In this document: positions 1-11,270 of the stretch, piece by piece
How positions within the stretch are numbered: the stretch's first letter is position 1
How the letters are laid out: each line of letters begins with the position of its first letter
Source of the DNA: Rattus norvegicus
Lineage: Eukaryota > Chordata > Mammalia > Rodentia > Muridae
NCBI RefSeq assembly: GCF_036323735.1
Contig: NC_086028.1
Coordinates: forward strand, 37,842,501 to 37,906,500
DNA: 64,000 bases
Reading direction: 5' to 3'
The notes under the pieces: generated by a model
The model's database searches: none
Seen by the model: the letters and a program-made list of their open reading frames with translations, nothing else
Told to the model about the DNA's origin: nothing
Made by a program: the position numbers and the translations under genes

Positions 1-198
1 CCTGCCCCAAAGCCCTCTCTCTTAACATCCTACCCAGCCACCCAGGAGTGCATGGAAGACAGACTTCCTGCTTCTGAGTCTGTGACCCTCCTGTCTAAGC
101 AGCCACCCCAATATGCTAAAGGGATCTCTTCAGTCCTCAAACCACACACACATCCTGCTACCTTCCTGGATCCTGGGAAGAAGCTGGAAAAGGCCTGA
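1..198 (+). CDS. Candidate C-terminal coding segment (unrecognised gene, 5' end outside window)
   Basis: Frame 1 is open from the first base to a TGA at 196-198, giving 65 codons; the other two plus-strand frames stop within about 80 bases. The predicted tail is hydrophilic, rich in Pro, Ser, Thr and Lys, and ends in GKKLEKA. I do not recognise the protein. An open stretch this long occurs by chance in a few percent of cases, so this alone is weak. It is supported by the SINE-free sequence downstream and the AATAAA at 2883. The alternative is ordinary intronic or intergenic DNA. Confidence 0.2.
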   Translation, partial: PAPKPSLLTSYPATQECMEDRLPASESVTLLSKQPPQYAKGISSVLKPHTHPATFLDPGKKLEKA

Positions 199-415
199 AA
201 TCATGACTGGGATCAAATACTAATGCTGAGCTGCAGGTTCTTTGATGCAGAAAGAGAGCGCATCACCAGAGAACTTCAGTCCCTCTGCTGCATACCCCTG
301 CCACACACTGAGCTATCGCCCCCTCCACCTGCTCCTCTCTTCAGGAAAGGGCTCCCAATTGAAGGGACACACCCCAGGAAGGCAGCTTCAACCCCAAATA
401 AAGCCAAGAGCAGCA

Positions 416-502
416 GCTTCCTGCCACGTAGCATGCGAACTTCTGCTTCCTGCCACGTGACATGGGAACTTCCGCTTCCTGCCACGTGACATGGGAACTT
501 CC
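416..502 (+). repeat. Three tandem copies of a 29-bp unit carrying CACGTG
   Basis: The copies are at 416-444, 445-473 and 474-502. Copies 2 and 3 are identical; copy 1 differs at a few bases. Each unit runs from GCTTCCTGCCACGT through GGGAACTTCC or its variant. Copies 2 and 3 hold the palindromic E-box CACGTG (454-459 and 483-488); copy 1 has CACGTA. Confidence 0.85.
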
Positions 503-2882
503 GAATCTTTGCTCCGCTAAGCAGCCAGGGGTTGGCTTTGTGCAGCTGCATCTTCTCGTTTTATCTGTTGACCAATAACCTGTGAACTAAGGGAGATCTC
601 AGAAGTGATATGTGAAACAGATTCGCTCTGGATATATTTTTGTACCATGGGTTAAAGTGTAGTTGCTTCATTTCTATTTCATATGTTTCATCTGATGTTG
701 AACCATCTCCAACCCTCCCTTCCAGAAGCAAGCCTCCTGGAGAACTGTCGCCACGCCCCCCTCCCCCTGCACACCCACCAATCTACCTCACATCTTCCTC
801 CCAGGCACCCAGCACCCCCAGAATGCCACCCCAGGAGGCCAAAGGTGATGGAAGACTACTGTAACATGAAATCAGAAGTCCTCCACCAGCCCCACCATGA
901 GTCCCACTCCATGTGTGATCAGAACCCATAAGGATAGTACCTTGTTGTCCAGAATCACAGCCCAGGCCCTAGCTCTCATTTCTACAGAGTTAGAAGCCAA
1001 AGACTAGGGAAACCACCTTCAGGGTGGTCAGAAAGACGGACCTTTGTCCAGCAGTGACAGAGTTGGTGACATTTCATCTCAACCCCGTCCCCATGCTTGG
1101 CAGCCCACCCGCTCCAACCTCTGTCTTCTGTCTGTTCCCGCTTCACTCACTCTCTTGTTCCCTCCCTGAATCCCAAAGCCCCCTGCTCATGAGTCCCGCT
1201 AGGATGACCCTCAACCGTCAAGGAGCAACAACCCTCTAATACACCAGCTTCATGCATCCTTTGCCCACAATGCTCCTTGCTTTGAGGGTTCAAATGAGAA
1301 GTTTGAACAGACTAGATGCTACCATTTGCAACCAGGCCACCATAGAGGCAAATTGGTTTTCTTCAAGAACATCACCTACTGCCTTCATTGGGTTTTTCTC
1401 CACAACCACAGAGATGCTCAGTGGGATAACTTAAAAGATCCAGCAGGAGCAAGGCACACAGGGTATGACCACAAGATGCCACATGACTGGTGGAAGGCAA
1501 TATACTTCCTGCTTACTGCTCCAACTTGAAGACCTGTGTGTCTTGGCTGAGCCTGTGGACTTGGCCATCAGCTCCCCATCAGGCGCCTAAAGATTATAAG
1601 CAAGCATCATCTTAGGCCTCCATGTTCTTCTTCTGCTCTTTGGGCATCTAGTTACACTTTAAGGAAGTATAATTTAACCAGACAAAATGAGAGAAATTAA
1701 GGGATATATAAGGAGAGAAGAAATGGACTTCCAGAATTCATAGTGAGGCATTTTAACCAGCACCAGCGCATTGAGGATGTTTTTGCTTTTTATACAAAGT
1801 CACACTTGTGCACCTTTCTTTCCAAGCTCAACTTAATGACCAGTGACAGTCCATTTCCCACAGCTCACCCCCACCAGAGCTCCCACCATTCAAGGAGCAT
1901 CAGCTTCCTACTGTTCCGGCATCATGTGGCCTCTGCTCACGATGCCTTACTGCTTTAGGGTTCCGACGAAAAGTCACTCGTGGCCTACGGAACATGGCCC
2001 CTACCCTAATCAACTCTAAAGAACCCAGCCACAAAGCCTTGTGTATGGACTGACCCCCTACACCAAGCCTTGGTGACATGTTGCTCTCCAAAGTTCACCT
2101 TCTAAAAAAGAGAACCCAGCCTTGGCTAGCTGAGAGACCCAGGGCTCTCTAAACTCTAAATCCTCATCCGCTGTCTAGCATGCCATCTCCAGGGATGGGA
2201 GAGAAACAAGCCTATAGGAGGCCAGACCCACTGTGCCCCACGATGGTAGCACCCCAAACTCACACCCTCCCTGCCTGCCTCCTCTGCCTTCCCTCCCTGA
2301 CCTGACTCCATGGCTCCCCACATGGTTCCCCAGTGATGCTGCCCTGCTTCCTGAAGGCTGTGTTAAAAAAAAAAAAAAAAAAAAGACCCAAAGTGAAACT
2401 GGGCATGAAGTTTTGCTGGAGTGGTCGCACACTGTTTCACACTGTTGTGCTGCCAAATGACCCTCGAGTTGTGGATCCCCACACACCATCAAGAGAGGCA
2501 TCCTCTCCCCCACCTCAGAAAAAAAAAAAAACCTTTGGATCTCCCTTACATTGAGGCAGGTTACATTCTTTTGAGCAGTTGTGTAGACTCCAAAATATAT
2601 TTTCTGTAATCGGTACTTCTCAAAAGGCCACCTGTAATTATTAATACACATGTGAATTTTTCCTTATTTATAAGATATATAAAATTATTTTTAATACATC
2701 AACTTTAGTAGAGATTTGTACCAACCCAGTAACCGTATGTGGCATTTGAAATAAGTTTGTGTTTATTTTGGTGTATGACATTGTACTGAACACACGATGT
2801 ATTCGCTGTACCACTTGAGAAAAGAGTCACAGATCATCATAAGGGACAGTCATTGTCGATGCTCTTTTTCTGAGGATTTTAC

Positions 2883-2888
2883 AATAAA
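2883..2888 (+). terminator. Canonical AATAAA polyadenylation hexamer
   Basis: AATAAA lies at 2883-2888. It is followed by an A-rich stretch, a T-run near 2907-2913 and a TGTGTGG stretch around 2950. Arrangement and spacing suit a plus-strand cleavage site, but hexamers occur often by chance in AT-rich DNA. Confidence 0.35.
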
Positions 2889-3273
2889 ACTTGGGAAAAA
2901 AACTACCTTTTTGGAACTAGTCTGTCAGCTCTGAATGGGAGACTTGACATGTGTGGACCCCAAGCTTCTTTTCCAGCTTCTCCTTCATACGTGGTGACCT
3001 TAAATACCGCCCCTACAGCACCAGTTCCCCATACCATGACGTGAAGGACCAGGTTTCAGTGTGTGGATGTGGACGTTGGGGAGACAAACAGTTCTTTTAA
3101 AGCAGTGGCCCAGCCAAGCCGACCTGCACAATCAGCTGTCACGGCAACAGCAGCACCACAGTGATGCTCTCTGCTGCATCTCTGACTGCCCTCTGACTTG
3201 CTAGGCCAGGTGCATTTCCACTGTTGTGACCAGCCAGGGAGAGATGGGCTATTATCTCCATTTCTTCTAAGGG

Positions 3274-3853
3274 CGTGTGTGGTGTGTGTGTGTGTGTATC
3301 TGTGTATGTATATTGTGTCTGTGCATGTATGTCTACGTGAATGTGTCTGTGTGTGTGTCTGTGTATGTCTGTGTGTATCTGTTTCTGTGTCTCTGTGTAT
3401 CTCTATGTCACTGTGTGTGTTTGTGTGTATCTATGTGTATGTGTCTCTGTGTGTGTGTGTATCTGTGTATGTATATTGTGTCTGTGTGTGTGTATGTCTG
3501 TGTGTATCTGTTTCTGTGTGTCTCTGTGTATCTGTATGTCACTGTGTGTGTTTGTGTGTATCTGTGTATGTATATTGTGTCTGTGTGTGTGTCTGTGTAT
3601 GTCTGTGTGTATCTGTTTCTGTGTGTCTCTGGTGTATCTGTATGTCACTGTGTGTGTGTGTCTGTGTGTGTGTCTGTGTATGTCTGTGTGTATCTGTTTC
3701 TGTGTGTCTCTGGTGTATCTGTATGTCACTGTGTGTGTGTGTCTGTGTGTATCTGTGTGTGTGTGTATCTGTGTATGTATATTGTGTCTGTGTGTGTGTC
3801 TGTGTATGTCTGTGTGTATCTGTTTCTGTGTGTCTCTGGTGTATCTGTATGTC

Positions 3854-3895
<42 letters not shown>

Positions 3896-3908
3896 TGTGT
3901 GTGTGTGC
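3274..3908 (+). repeat. Compound (TG)n array with a longer repeating block
   Basis: TG dinucleotides are interspersed with TATC, TCTC and TATGTC variants. A block starting CTGTTTCTGTG recurs at 3379, 3508, 3613, 3694 and 3820, with spacings of 129, 105, 81 and 126 bases, all multiples of three. The array probably grew from the CA-rich tail of the minus-strand B3 that adjoins it. Its long open frames on both strands are compositional artefacts. Confidence 0.9.
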
Positions 3909-4042
3909 ATTCCCACAGAGACCAGAAGAGGGCTGCAGCTGGTATTACAGGTGGCTGTGAGCCACACCAATACCAGAGCTGAGAACTAAGTTCTCTGCAA
4001 GAGCAGCAAGAGCTTTTAACTGCTGAGCCACTTCTCCAACCC
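3909..4042 (-). mobile_element. B3: B3-type SINE, 5' portion
   Basis: Reads as the reverse complement of a B2/B3 element: the CCAGAAGAGGGC box, then TGGCTGTGAGCCAC, then AACTGCTGAGCCACTTCTCC at the element's 5' end. The TG array to its left would be its expanded CA tail. Confidence 0.75.
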
Positions 4043-4046
4043 TTCT

Positions 4047-4228
4047 TTTTTAATTGGCATATATTAATTGTAAATAATAATAGGGTTTGCTACTATATTT
4101 TCAGTCATGTAAATGATGTGTTTTAATCACATTACATCCTTCTACCCTCTCTGGTCCCCTTGTATTCCCGCTGATCCTCTTTCTCTTCCCAATTAGACCT
4201 CTTTCTACTTTCATGTCATGAGTGTGTG

Positions 4229-4265
<37 letters not shown>

Positions 4266-4460
4266 GCGTGTGCGTGTGCGTGTATCCGTGTATCCCAATC
4301 AGTTTCCCTAGGATTACTTACAGGATTATGGGGGTAAGAGACATTTACAACAGCTTAGACAATTCATCAAGGACTATACCACCGGAGAAAATATCTCTCC
4401 CTCCATCAGCAACCATTAACTACCTATAGATCCTCAAAGAGGGATGGAACGTAGCCCTAT
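4047..4460. mobile_element. Probable L1-related (Lx-type) untranslated fragment
   Basis: TTACATCCTTCTACCCTC, GGATTACTTACAGGATTATG and CTCCATCAGCAACCATTAACT resemble a rodent L1-associated untranslated sequence as I remember it. It is split by a TG/CGTGTG array at 4221-4286. Family and orientation are not secure. 4461-5000 holds nothing I recognise. Confidence 0.4.
4221..4286 (+). repeat. (TG)n grading into (CGTGTG)n
   Basis: Alternating pyrimidine-purine tract with CG steps at its right end. Such tracts favour Z-DNA and are length-polymorphic. Confidence 0.9.
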
Positions 4461-5000
4461 CCACAAATAATCTCCATTTCAACGGAAGCCGTGACTCAGA
4501 ATGACAGAACTGGCTCCAATTCAAGTCCAGAGACCAATGGATGTGATGCTGGTCCCTGTGGTAGAACAAAACCTGAGCCTCAGCCCGCCTAGCTCGGCCT
4601 TCTGTATCTGCCTCATTAACATTTATGGAAGGGTGGGGGCCCAGCAACTTCCTGTGTGGTGAGCACTGAACTTGATCAGTGTTTGAGCCCCATGTGCCCA
4701 GATGGTCTATCCTCAGTTTGCTTCCTCCCTTTGCCAGAACACTTTTGCAACCATGTCTCCTCTCCGTTCAGCCATTGTCCTCCAAAACACATCTCTGTAG
4801 CCATGCCTAGTCTGCAGAAAATGCCTACAGTCTAAAGGTATGAAGGCCGCAAAGAACTACAAGAGCCCTGGCTCATCCACAGTGCACATAGAAATGCTTT
4901 CTTGGGGATAAGTTTTGCATGAGGTGATGTGAAGTCAAATATAAATGCCTAAGTGCAGAAGGGTGTGGGTCACAACCTGCCTGCTAATAAAAGCAGCAAA

Positions 5001-5784
5001 GGCTTCTTTGGGTCTGAGAACTGTACCATGGCTGTTCTTTAAAGCTAATATCCACAGATGAGTACAATATCTGCCTTCCCAGATCTGGTCTACCTCACTC
5101 AGGAAGATTTTTTTTTTCTAGTTCTGTTTGCCTGCAAATCTATTTTTAACACCCGACTAATATTCTACTTGTTTACACACACCACATTTTCTTTATCCAC
5201 TCTTCAGTTGAGGGACATCTAAGTTGTTTCCAGTTTCTAGCTATTATGAATAAAGCTACAATGAACACAGATAGTTGAGCAAATGTCCTTGTGGTAGAAT
5301 GGAATGCCCTTTGGGTATACGCCCGGGAGTGGTATAGCTGGGTCTTGAGGTAGATAGATTCCCATATTGGTTTCCAAAGTGACTGTACAAGTTTGTACGT
5401 CCACCAGCAATGGAGAAGTGCCCCCTTGCTCCACATCCTCACCAGCAGGAGCTGTCATTTTTGTTTTTGATCTTAGCCATTCTGACAGGTGTAAGATTGG
5501 AATCTCAGAGTCATTTTGGTTTGAATTTCCCTGATGAATAAGAATATTGAACATTTATTTAAGTGCCTTTAGGTCATCTGAGATTCTTCTGTTGAGAATT
5601 CTCTGTTTAGATCTGGACCCCGTTTTTTTTTTAACTGGCTTATTTGGTCTTGTTGATGTCCACTTTGAGTTCTTTATATATTTTGGAAAATTTCCCTCTG
5701 TTGGATATGGGGGCTGGTAAAGATCTTTTCCCATTCTGTAGGCTGCCATTTTGTCCTATGACAGTGTCCTTTGCCTTACAGAAA
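5001..5784 (-). pseudogene. L1 ORF2 3' region, inverted half of a twin-primed insertion
   Basis: On the minus strand this reads as the C-terminal part of L1 ORF2 (reverse transcriptase protein), including nucleotide equivalents of the WYIHTMEY neighbourhood and a recognisable MWSKGALLHCWW segment. Frameshifts and stops leave it dead. It abuts a plus-strand L1 3' UTR at about 5785. The repeat AAAAGCAGCAAA at 4989-5000 recurs at 6300-6311, so both halves look like a single insertion. Confidence 0.85.
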
Positions 5785-6299
5785 CTAGAGGCTTCATCCA
5801 GCAACTGATGGAAACATGTAGAGACCCACAGCCAAACATTAGGTGGAGCTTGGGGAATCCTGTGGTAGAGGGGAGAAAGGATTGTAGGAGCCAGAGGGGT
5901 CAAGGACACCACAAGAAAACCCACAGAACCTGGACCAATAGGACTTCACAGAGACTAAACTGACAACCAGGGAGCCTACATACCACTGACCTAGGCCCTT
6001 TGCACATACATTATACTTTTACAGGTTGGTCTTCTTGTGGGACTCCTAACAGTGAGAGCACGGGCTGTCTCTGACTCTTTTGCCTGTTTTGGGGACCTTC
6101 TTCTCCCATCAGGGTGCCCCATTCAGTCTAATACAAGGAAAGTACCTAGACTTTAATAAACTTGAGATGCCATATTTGGTTGATATCCATGAGAGGCCTG
6201 CTCTTTTCTGAAGAGAAACAGAGGAGGAATGGATGTTAAGAAGGAAACAGTACTTAGGATGTAGTATATGAGAGAAGGGTAAGTTTTAATTTTTTTTTA
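5785..6299 (+). mobile_element. L1 3' UTR, direct half of the same insertion
   Basis: GAGACCCACAGCCAAACATT, GGGACTCCTAACAGTGAGAG and the closing AGGATGTAGTATATGAGAGA are standard rodent L1 3' UTR segments in plus orientation. It ends in an AT-rich tail followed by the right target-site duplication. Confidence 0.85.
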
Positions 6300-6311
6300 A
6301 AAAGCAGCAAA

Positions 6312-7580
6312 AGCAATGTGTTTGCATGAGAGAACAGCCAGAATGTCCCCATAGACATGATGACTGAGATCTCTGCACACAGTAAGGCAGAGGCTAGAAG
6401 AGCTACAAGATAGAGTGTCATATGTTGTTACATAGCCTCTGGCCTCTGTGGTTGGAGCATCTTCCCTGCCGGGTGGTGCAGGTGTCCTGGTTGAAGGGAG
6501 ACATGTTCAAGAATCTGCCTGTATCCTCTGATGTGCGTTTATGCCCCAGATGCCTGTGAACATAGTAAACCACCTATGCACAGCCTGGAGTCATTCTGTT
6601 CAGGAGAAGCTCTCCTGGGGAGCCGCTAGAGGTTCTCTAGAGAAAGTCTCAGACAGGGAGCATTCCCAAGGCATGTTAGTAGAGGCTGCAACATAGTTGT
6701 GGCAGGGATCCTGTCCTATGGGCATAGATGTAAGGATAACCTTTTTTACCTTGTGTAAAGGCATGTCTCTGTATTTTCAATTGTTAATTCTGTACCAGCA
6801 GAGCTGAATGCTGGAAGAATATTGGTATTGTCATTTCTACGGCCCATCACCAGCCTTGTATTTGTAAATACTTGTCCTTCCTTACCTGCTCAGATACACT
6901 AAGATCAGACAGTCCTTGATTCCCAGAGGCAATCTAAAAATTGTATCATAGGTTGTCTTGCCGCTGTTCGGTTGTAATAATGATCTGACAGCTAATAGTT
7001 GGACAGAAAGTAGAGGGTGGGACGAGGGGGGGGGGGGGAAGGGCCAAATGTTTTTGATACAATAATGGTCATCTATGTACAAATAGATATCAGCTTGATG
7101 TGCAAATGATGTCTGTGCAAGAAATGCTAGTATTTATTTACCTGCTACCCCTAGTCACTAGTCATCCTCACTATGTTCGGACTTCATTCCTCCAGCCAAG
7201 GTTTCTTACTAAGACGGAAGCCAGATACCAGTGTTGGTCAGAGGGACCAATGGGACTGGGCAGCCCCGGGTGGACCGAAAGAAGGGATTCAAAACCGTTG
7301 TGCCATAGACTCCCCCACGCTCTATATATGCAAGGGACAGGATGTTCCCCAACACAGACAACAGGAACACTCTAGGGAACAAATAAGAAAATGCAATTTA
7401 TAAAGACCCTGATTAGCTGGACAGAGAGCCTCCACCTTGGGTGCACAATGATCAAGCATTCAGGGAAGCCTGGAGGTCTAAACCAGAGCTCGCTGATGCT
7501 CACTTGGCAACCACACTCTATTGTGTCAAGGTGTAAGAAAAATATATGCTGTATCTTCTCAGGTTATAAAAACCAAACCA
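6312..7580. other. Unique sequence, no recognised feature
   Basis: I see no SINE, L1 or plausible gene here. The one distinctive item is a run of 13 G at 7026-7038. Short open frames around 7100-7400 show no recognisable product. Confidence 0.5.
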
Positions 7581-7757
7581 AGGGGCTGGAGAGATGGCTC
7601 AGCGGTTAAGAGCACTGACTGCTCTTCCAGAGGTCCTGAGTTCAATTCCCAGCAACCACATGGTGGCTCACAACCATCTGTAATGATATCTGATGCCCTC
7701 TTCTGGTGTCTGAGGACAACTACAGCATACTCACATACATGAAATAAATAAATCTTT

Positions 7758-7759
<2 letters not shown>
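7581..7759 (+). mobile_element. B2: B2 SINE
   Basis: Near-complete: GGGGCTGGAGAGATGGCTCA start, GTTCAATTCCCAGCAACCAC (Pol III B box within), GATGCCCTCTTCTGGTGT, and an AATAAATAAATCTTTAAA tail. A CA array continues from the tail. Confidence 0.95.

Positions 7760-7803
<44 letters not shown>
7760..7803 (+). repeat. (CA)n microsatellite on a B2 tail
   Basis: About 22 uninterrupted CA units grown from the 3' end of the adjacent B2, so this locus is likely polymorphic. Confidence 0.95.
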
Positions 7804-7805
<2 letters not shown>

Positions 7806-7969
7806 CAAGGAGAAGACATAAGCCACTATTTTAGCCACTTCAGTTCTAGAATTACGATCATGGGTACATGGGATCTCACTGTGCTAAGTCTACAGCTGCA
7901 AGTGAATCTATAATTAGTTCAAAAGAAACATGGGAGGGAGCTAAAGGCCTGGAGGGGGTCACCAGTGAC

Positions 7970-8350
7970 TTTTTCCAACATTAATGGAACCTACAAAACC
8001 AATTTTAACACACTTTCAACAAATACAAAGGGGAGAGAAAATCCCTAGTTCATTTTGTGATGCCAGAAATACTCTTTTAACCTAAAATCCAACAAAACAT
8101 CCCAAGAAGAGAGAAATAATCATAAGCCTATTATACTTAGGAAATACATGGCAACGTTCTGACAAAAATGCTAACACACTGAATCTGGCAATGCAGGGGG
8201 AAGGATGGTATATATCGTGACAAAGTCAGATTAATCCCAGAGTTGTAAAATGATTTAATATGGGGTAGGGGGGATTTGCTGCATTATCAGACAAAAGGGG
8301 GAAAAGCATATGAGCATCTCAAGAGCTGCAGAAAAGTATTGACAAGATCT
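7970..8350 (+). mobile_element. Old L1 ORF2 fragment
   Basis: Segments resembling the L1 reverse transcriptase stretch are degenerate but ordered: a CTAGTTCATTTTGTGATGCC-like piece, then GCATATGAGCATCTCAAGAG followed by GAAAAGTATTGACAAGATC. Heavy decay makes the ends approximate. 8351-9110 holds no repeat or gene I can name. Confidence 0.45.
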
Positions 8351-9116
8351 TAATTTTATCCTCACATGACCTGGACCGGCAGGTTGTTCTTCGGTAGCAG
8401 GGAAGAACCAGGAGAAGAGAAAAGAAAGAAGATAGGAAATCTGGGGTCAGGAGGTTTTGCATGAGTTAAGTCTCGTGCCAAACAAGCTTATTGAGACATA
8501 CAGCATCTTATATACAGCTTTTATGTGAGAAAAGGGACAGCGCCTGCAGCAAGCTATCACACAATGGGACAAAGGCAGCAGGAAGCTAACCACAAAGGGA
8601 ACAAGTCTATCTCAAGTGCACCATAGACTGAGCACTCCGCAGCCTTAGGAATGATAACCACAGCCCTTCTGGGTGGGAAGATCAAAAGCCACAGCTTCCC
8701 AGGCTATTGCTGGCTCTACCAAGCATATTTCCTTGTTTTACAGAAGGAGCCATGTTCCTTCTCCATACATCAGGGCCTCAGCAAAAGCCTTAAGTTGCTT
8801 AGCCCTCAACATTCACACATGACCTCCTCTTAGCACAGAATAGAGACTTCAAGCAGTTTATGGAGATGGGCTACAGCAACAAACTTTACTGAATTGTGAA
8901 GACACAGAAAGTGCTCTGTGTGGGACAAGGAACAAGACCAGCACCCCACAGCTGCCAGTACTGTACCCACTGTCACCCTAGCCAGAGCCACAAGAGAAGG
9001 AAAGAATAGGCCAAAAGCTATCAAAGAAACACAAGTATATGGCTCTATATGTAGAAATTCAAACCTAGTATATAAGACAAAGACATGTAATTAACATTAC
9101 TAGAAATTCAGTAACT

Positions 9117-9383
9117 GTATCTTCTCATTGCTGTGATAAAATACCTGGCAAAGGCTAGGATCCACAATGGTGATGACATCATGGCAGCAGAACAGGTGGC
9201 TGGTCACATTGTATCTACAGTTAAGAAGCAGAGAGTTATAACCATTCCATGATCACAGAACCAAGAAACAGTACCACCTTCCTTTAGGTCATCTTACCTC
9301 AAATGTCTCACAGACAACTCTTGGAATTTATCTCCAAGATGATTCTAGGGCCTGTCGAGTTGACAATATAACAATCACAGTAG
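9117..9383 (-). mobile_element. Rodent medium-reiteration repeat (type A)
   Basis: Begins CTTCTCATTGCTGTGATAAA and ends near GGCCTGTCGAGTTGACAATA. The same ordered landmarks recur in the window at 34618-34970 and 60935-61135. The orientation is assigned as minus by analogy with the related type B copies. I cannot give the family name with certainty. Confidence 0.5.
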
Positions 9384-9612
9384 TTATAACTATGAAGCTA
9401 ACTCTGCAAGGGATGCTAAAAGGAATATTTCAACCTGAAGAGGAGAAAGCTAAACATACCTAAGTGGTCAAAGGAACAAACAATAACAAGAAAGGTAATC
9501 AAAAAGATCCAGGAAATCAAAACAAAATGACAAAAATAATACACACCTTCCAGTAATAACTCTAAATATTAACAGTGTCAATTCTGCAATTAAAAGGCAC
9601 AGACTAAACAGT

Positions 9613-9905
9613 GTGCCACATGCCTTTAATCCCAGCACTTGAGAGGCAAAGGCAGACATATCTCTGCGAGTTGAAGGCCAACCTGATCAACATAGAGAGT
9701 TCTAGGACAGCAAGTGATACATAAAGAGACCCCCCCCTCGGGGCTGGGGATTTAGCTCAGTGGTAGAGCGCTTAACTAGGAAGTGCAAGGCCCTGGGTTC
9801 GGTCCCCAGCTCCGAAAAAAAGAACCAAAAAAAAAAAAAAAAGAGAGACCCCCCTCTCAAAAAAATGAAGGAAGGAAGAGAAAAGAGAAAAGAAAGAAAG
9901 AGTTT
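9613..9905 (+). mobile_element. B1: B1 SINE split by an ID element
   Basis: GCCTTTAATCCCAGCACTTG, GTTGAAGGCCAACCTGATCA and a CTCAAAAAAA tail define a plus-strand B1. The young ID at 9740-9842 interrupts it near its A-rich end. Confidence 0.85.
9740..9842 (+). mobile_element. ID: ID SINE
   Basis: tRNA-Ala-derived body with A box (TTTAGCTCAGTGGTAGAGCG) and B box (GGGTTCGGTCC), and an A tail carrying AGAACCAAAA. Flanked by near-identical AGAGACCCCC-type duplications within the B1 tail. Confidence 0.95.
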
Positions 9906-10190
9906 AGATTAGAAAACAAGATCTTTTTACTGCCTCTAAGAAACACACCTCACCATCAATGATAGGTATCACCTTATGGTAAAAAGCTGGAAAAAAACAA
10001 ATGGAACTAAAAACCAAGCAGGCATAGTTTATTCTAGCATCTGACAAAATAGACTTCAAACCAAAATGAATCAGAAAAAATAAAGAGGGACACTTTAAAT
10101 CCATTAAAGGAAAAAGTCCACCAAGTGAACATATAGACACCAAAAAGATGAGCACCTAATTTTACAAAAGAAGTAATATTATATCTAAAA

Positions 10191-10262
10191 CCCTATGCCA
10201 AGGACCAGCCTCAGCTGGAAGAGGGGTCCCTGAGAGAAAAGGTGTTTGAGAGCAGCAAAAAA

Positions 10263-10297
<35 letters not shown>

Positions 10298-11270
10298 GGC
10301 TCAAAGTTATTTGTGGGTACAAGCTGATGGTCTGTGTGCTGCTAGAGACAGCTTCCTCGGGAGATTACCAAATACCTCAGTTCTCACAGAACAAAGCTCA
10401 GTCTTTTTTTTTTTTTTTGTCATTTTATGATTCCTTTATTTAATAATTTAATAACCTTTATTTCTTTTTTTAAATCTTTATTAACTTGAGTATTTCTTAT
10501 TTACTTTTAATTGCTATTCCCCTTCCCCGTTACAAAGCTCAGTCTTTTACTCCAGGTTTCCTTTTGATTATTCCACAAATCAGCATTCCATGACCCCAGC
10601 CCCTTGATTCGTAATTTTTTAACATTGCAAATGAATTCAAATATCTCCTTGCCTTTGTAAGCACAGACAATAAGCTAGCTGGGTAAGACCCCATTCTGAG
10701 ATTACCATTCCCACCACACCTGGGCCTAAACGAGCTCTGTCCCAGGCTAACCTTGAACTCAGGAATCAGCTTGCCTTAGTATCTTTCTGACAATCTGGCT
10801 CAGAGCACAGATGCCTCTGTTCTTTTAGATCTGAGAAGCTCCTCATATAATTCATATTGCATCCTTATATTTTATAAAGTTGAGAAAGCCTGTTTGTATA
10901 TTTTTGAGATCATATTTTCAGAGCTCTTTCCCACAGCCTTAAGGACTTCCCTGAAGATCACACTTACCATCTTTGCTAAGGACATAGACACACCCTCGCC
11001 TCCTCAACTCATGCTATCTCTGATTATCATTATGTCATCAACCTTGGCAGAGAGGACATTCCTCAATAATCATGGCAGGAAGAATCTTCCTTGAAGGAGG
11101 AACATGAAGTTAAAATACATATATAAACAAGCCTCATGCCCACCAACCATCAACACAGGTGGAGACCCATATCTTGCTGGCTCTGTTTCAGGGATGGGGG
11201 AACACATCACACCATCCCTCCCAGACTCAGCAGGACTCATCCCATGCAGGACTCAGCAACCATAGATTAA
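10191..11270 (+). mobile_element. Solo ERV-type LTR (family uncertain)
   Basis: A block of about 1 kb interrupts the L1. It begins with GCCAAGGACCAGCCTCAGCT and ends with CTCAGCAGGACTC...AACAACA, which resembles a rodent ERV LTR as I recall. It contains an (AAAT)n stretch at 10258-10298 and a TATATAAAC near 11120. I could not find a convincing target duplication. Boundaries are approximate. Confidence 0.45.
10408..10531 (-). mobile_element. 5'-truncated L1 3' end nested in the LTR
   Basis: A T-run at the left marks the poly-A tail of a minus-strand insert. The body (ACTTGAGTATTTCTTATTTAC) is the reverse complement of the rodent L1 3' end. A perfect 17-bp duplication, ACAAAGCTCAGTCTTTT, flanks it at 10391-10407 and 10532-10548. 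Confidence 0.8.

Larger units (their letters stand above)
199..2905 (+). other. SINE-free segment, candidate 3' untranslated region
   Basis: I recognise no SINE, L1 or LTR in this 2.7 kb, which is unusual for this window. The last 350 bases are AT-rich, with TTATTTAT- and TTTTTAAT-type tracts, and run into an AATAAA hexamer. Poly-A tracts at 2365-2384 and 2519-2531 interrupt it and could be slipped homopolymers or old retroposon tails. If the frame ending at 198 is real, this would be its 3' UTR. That is inference; no splice evidence is visible. Confidence 0.3.

Noticed and set aside
3198..3989. 263-residue plus-strand frame and long minus-strand His/Thr-rich frames
   Set aside because: They are translations of the TG/CA array and change character exactly at its borders; no codon structure or family match.
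9740..9815. tRNA gene signal (A and B boxes)
   Set aside because: These are ID SINEs with A-rich tails and TSDs; they lack a proper tRNA acceptor stem and end. The same applies to the other ID copies.
10191..11270. TSD for the LTR-like block
   Set aside because: AAAAC near both ends does not sit directly against TG...CA termini, so I could not claim a duplication.
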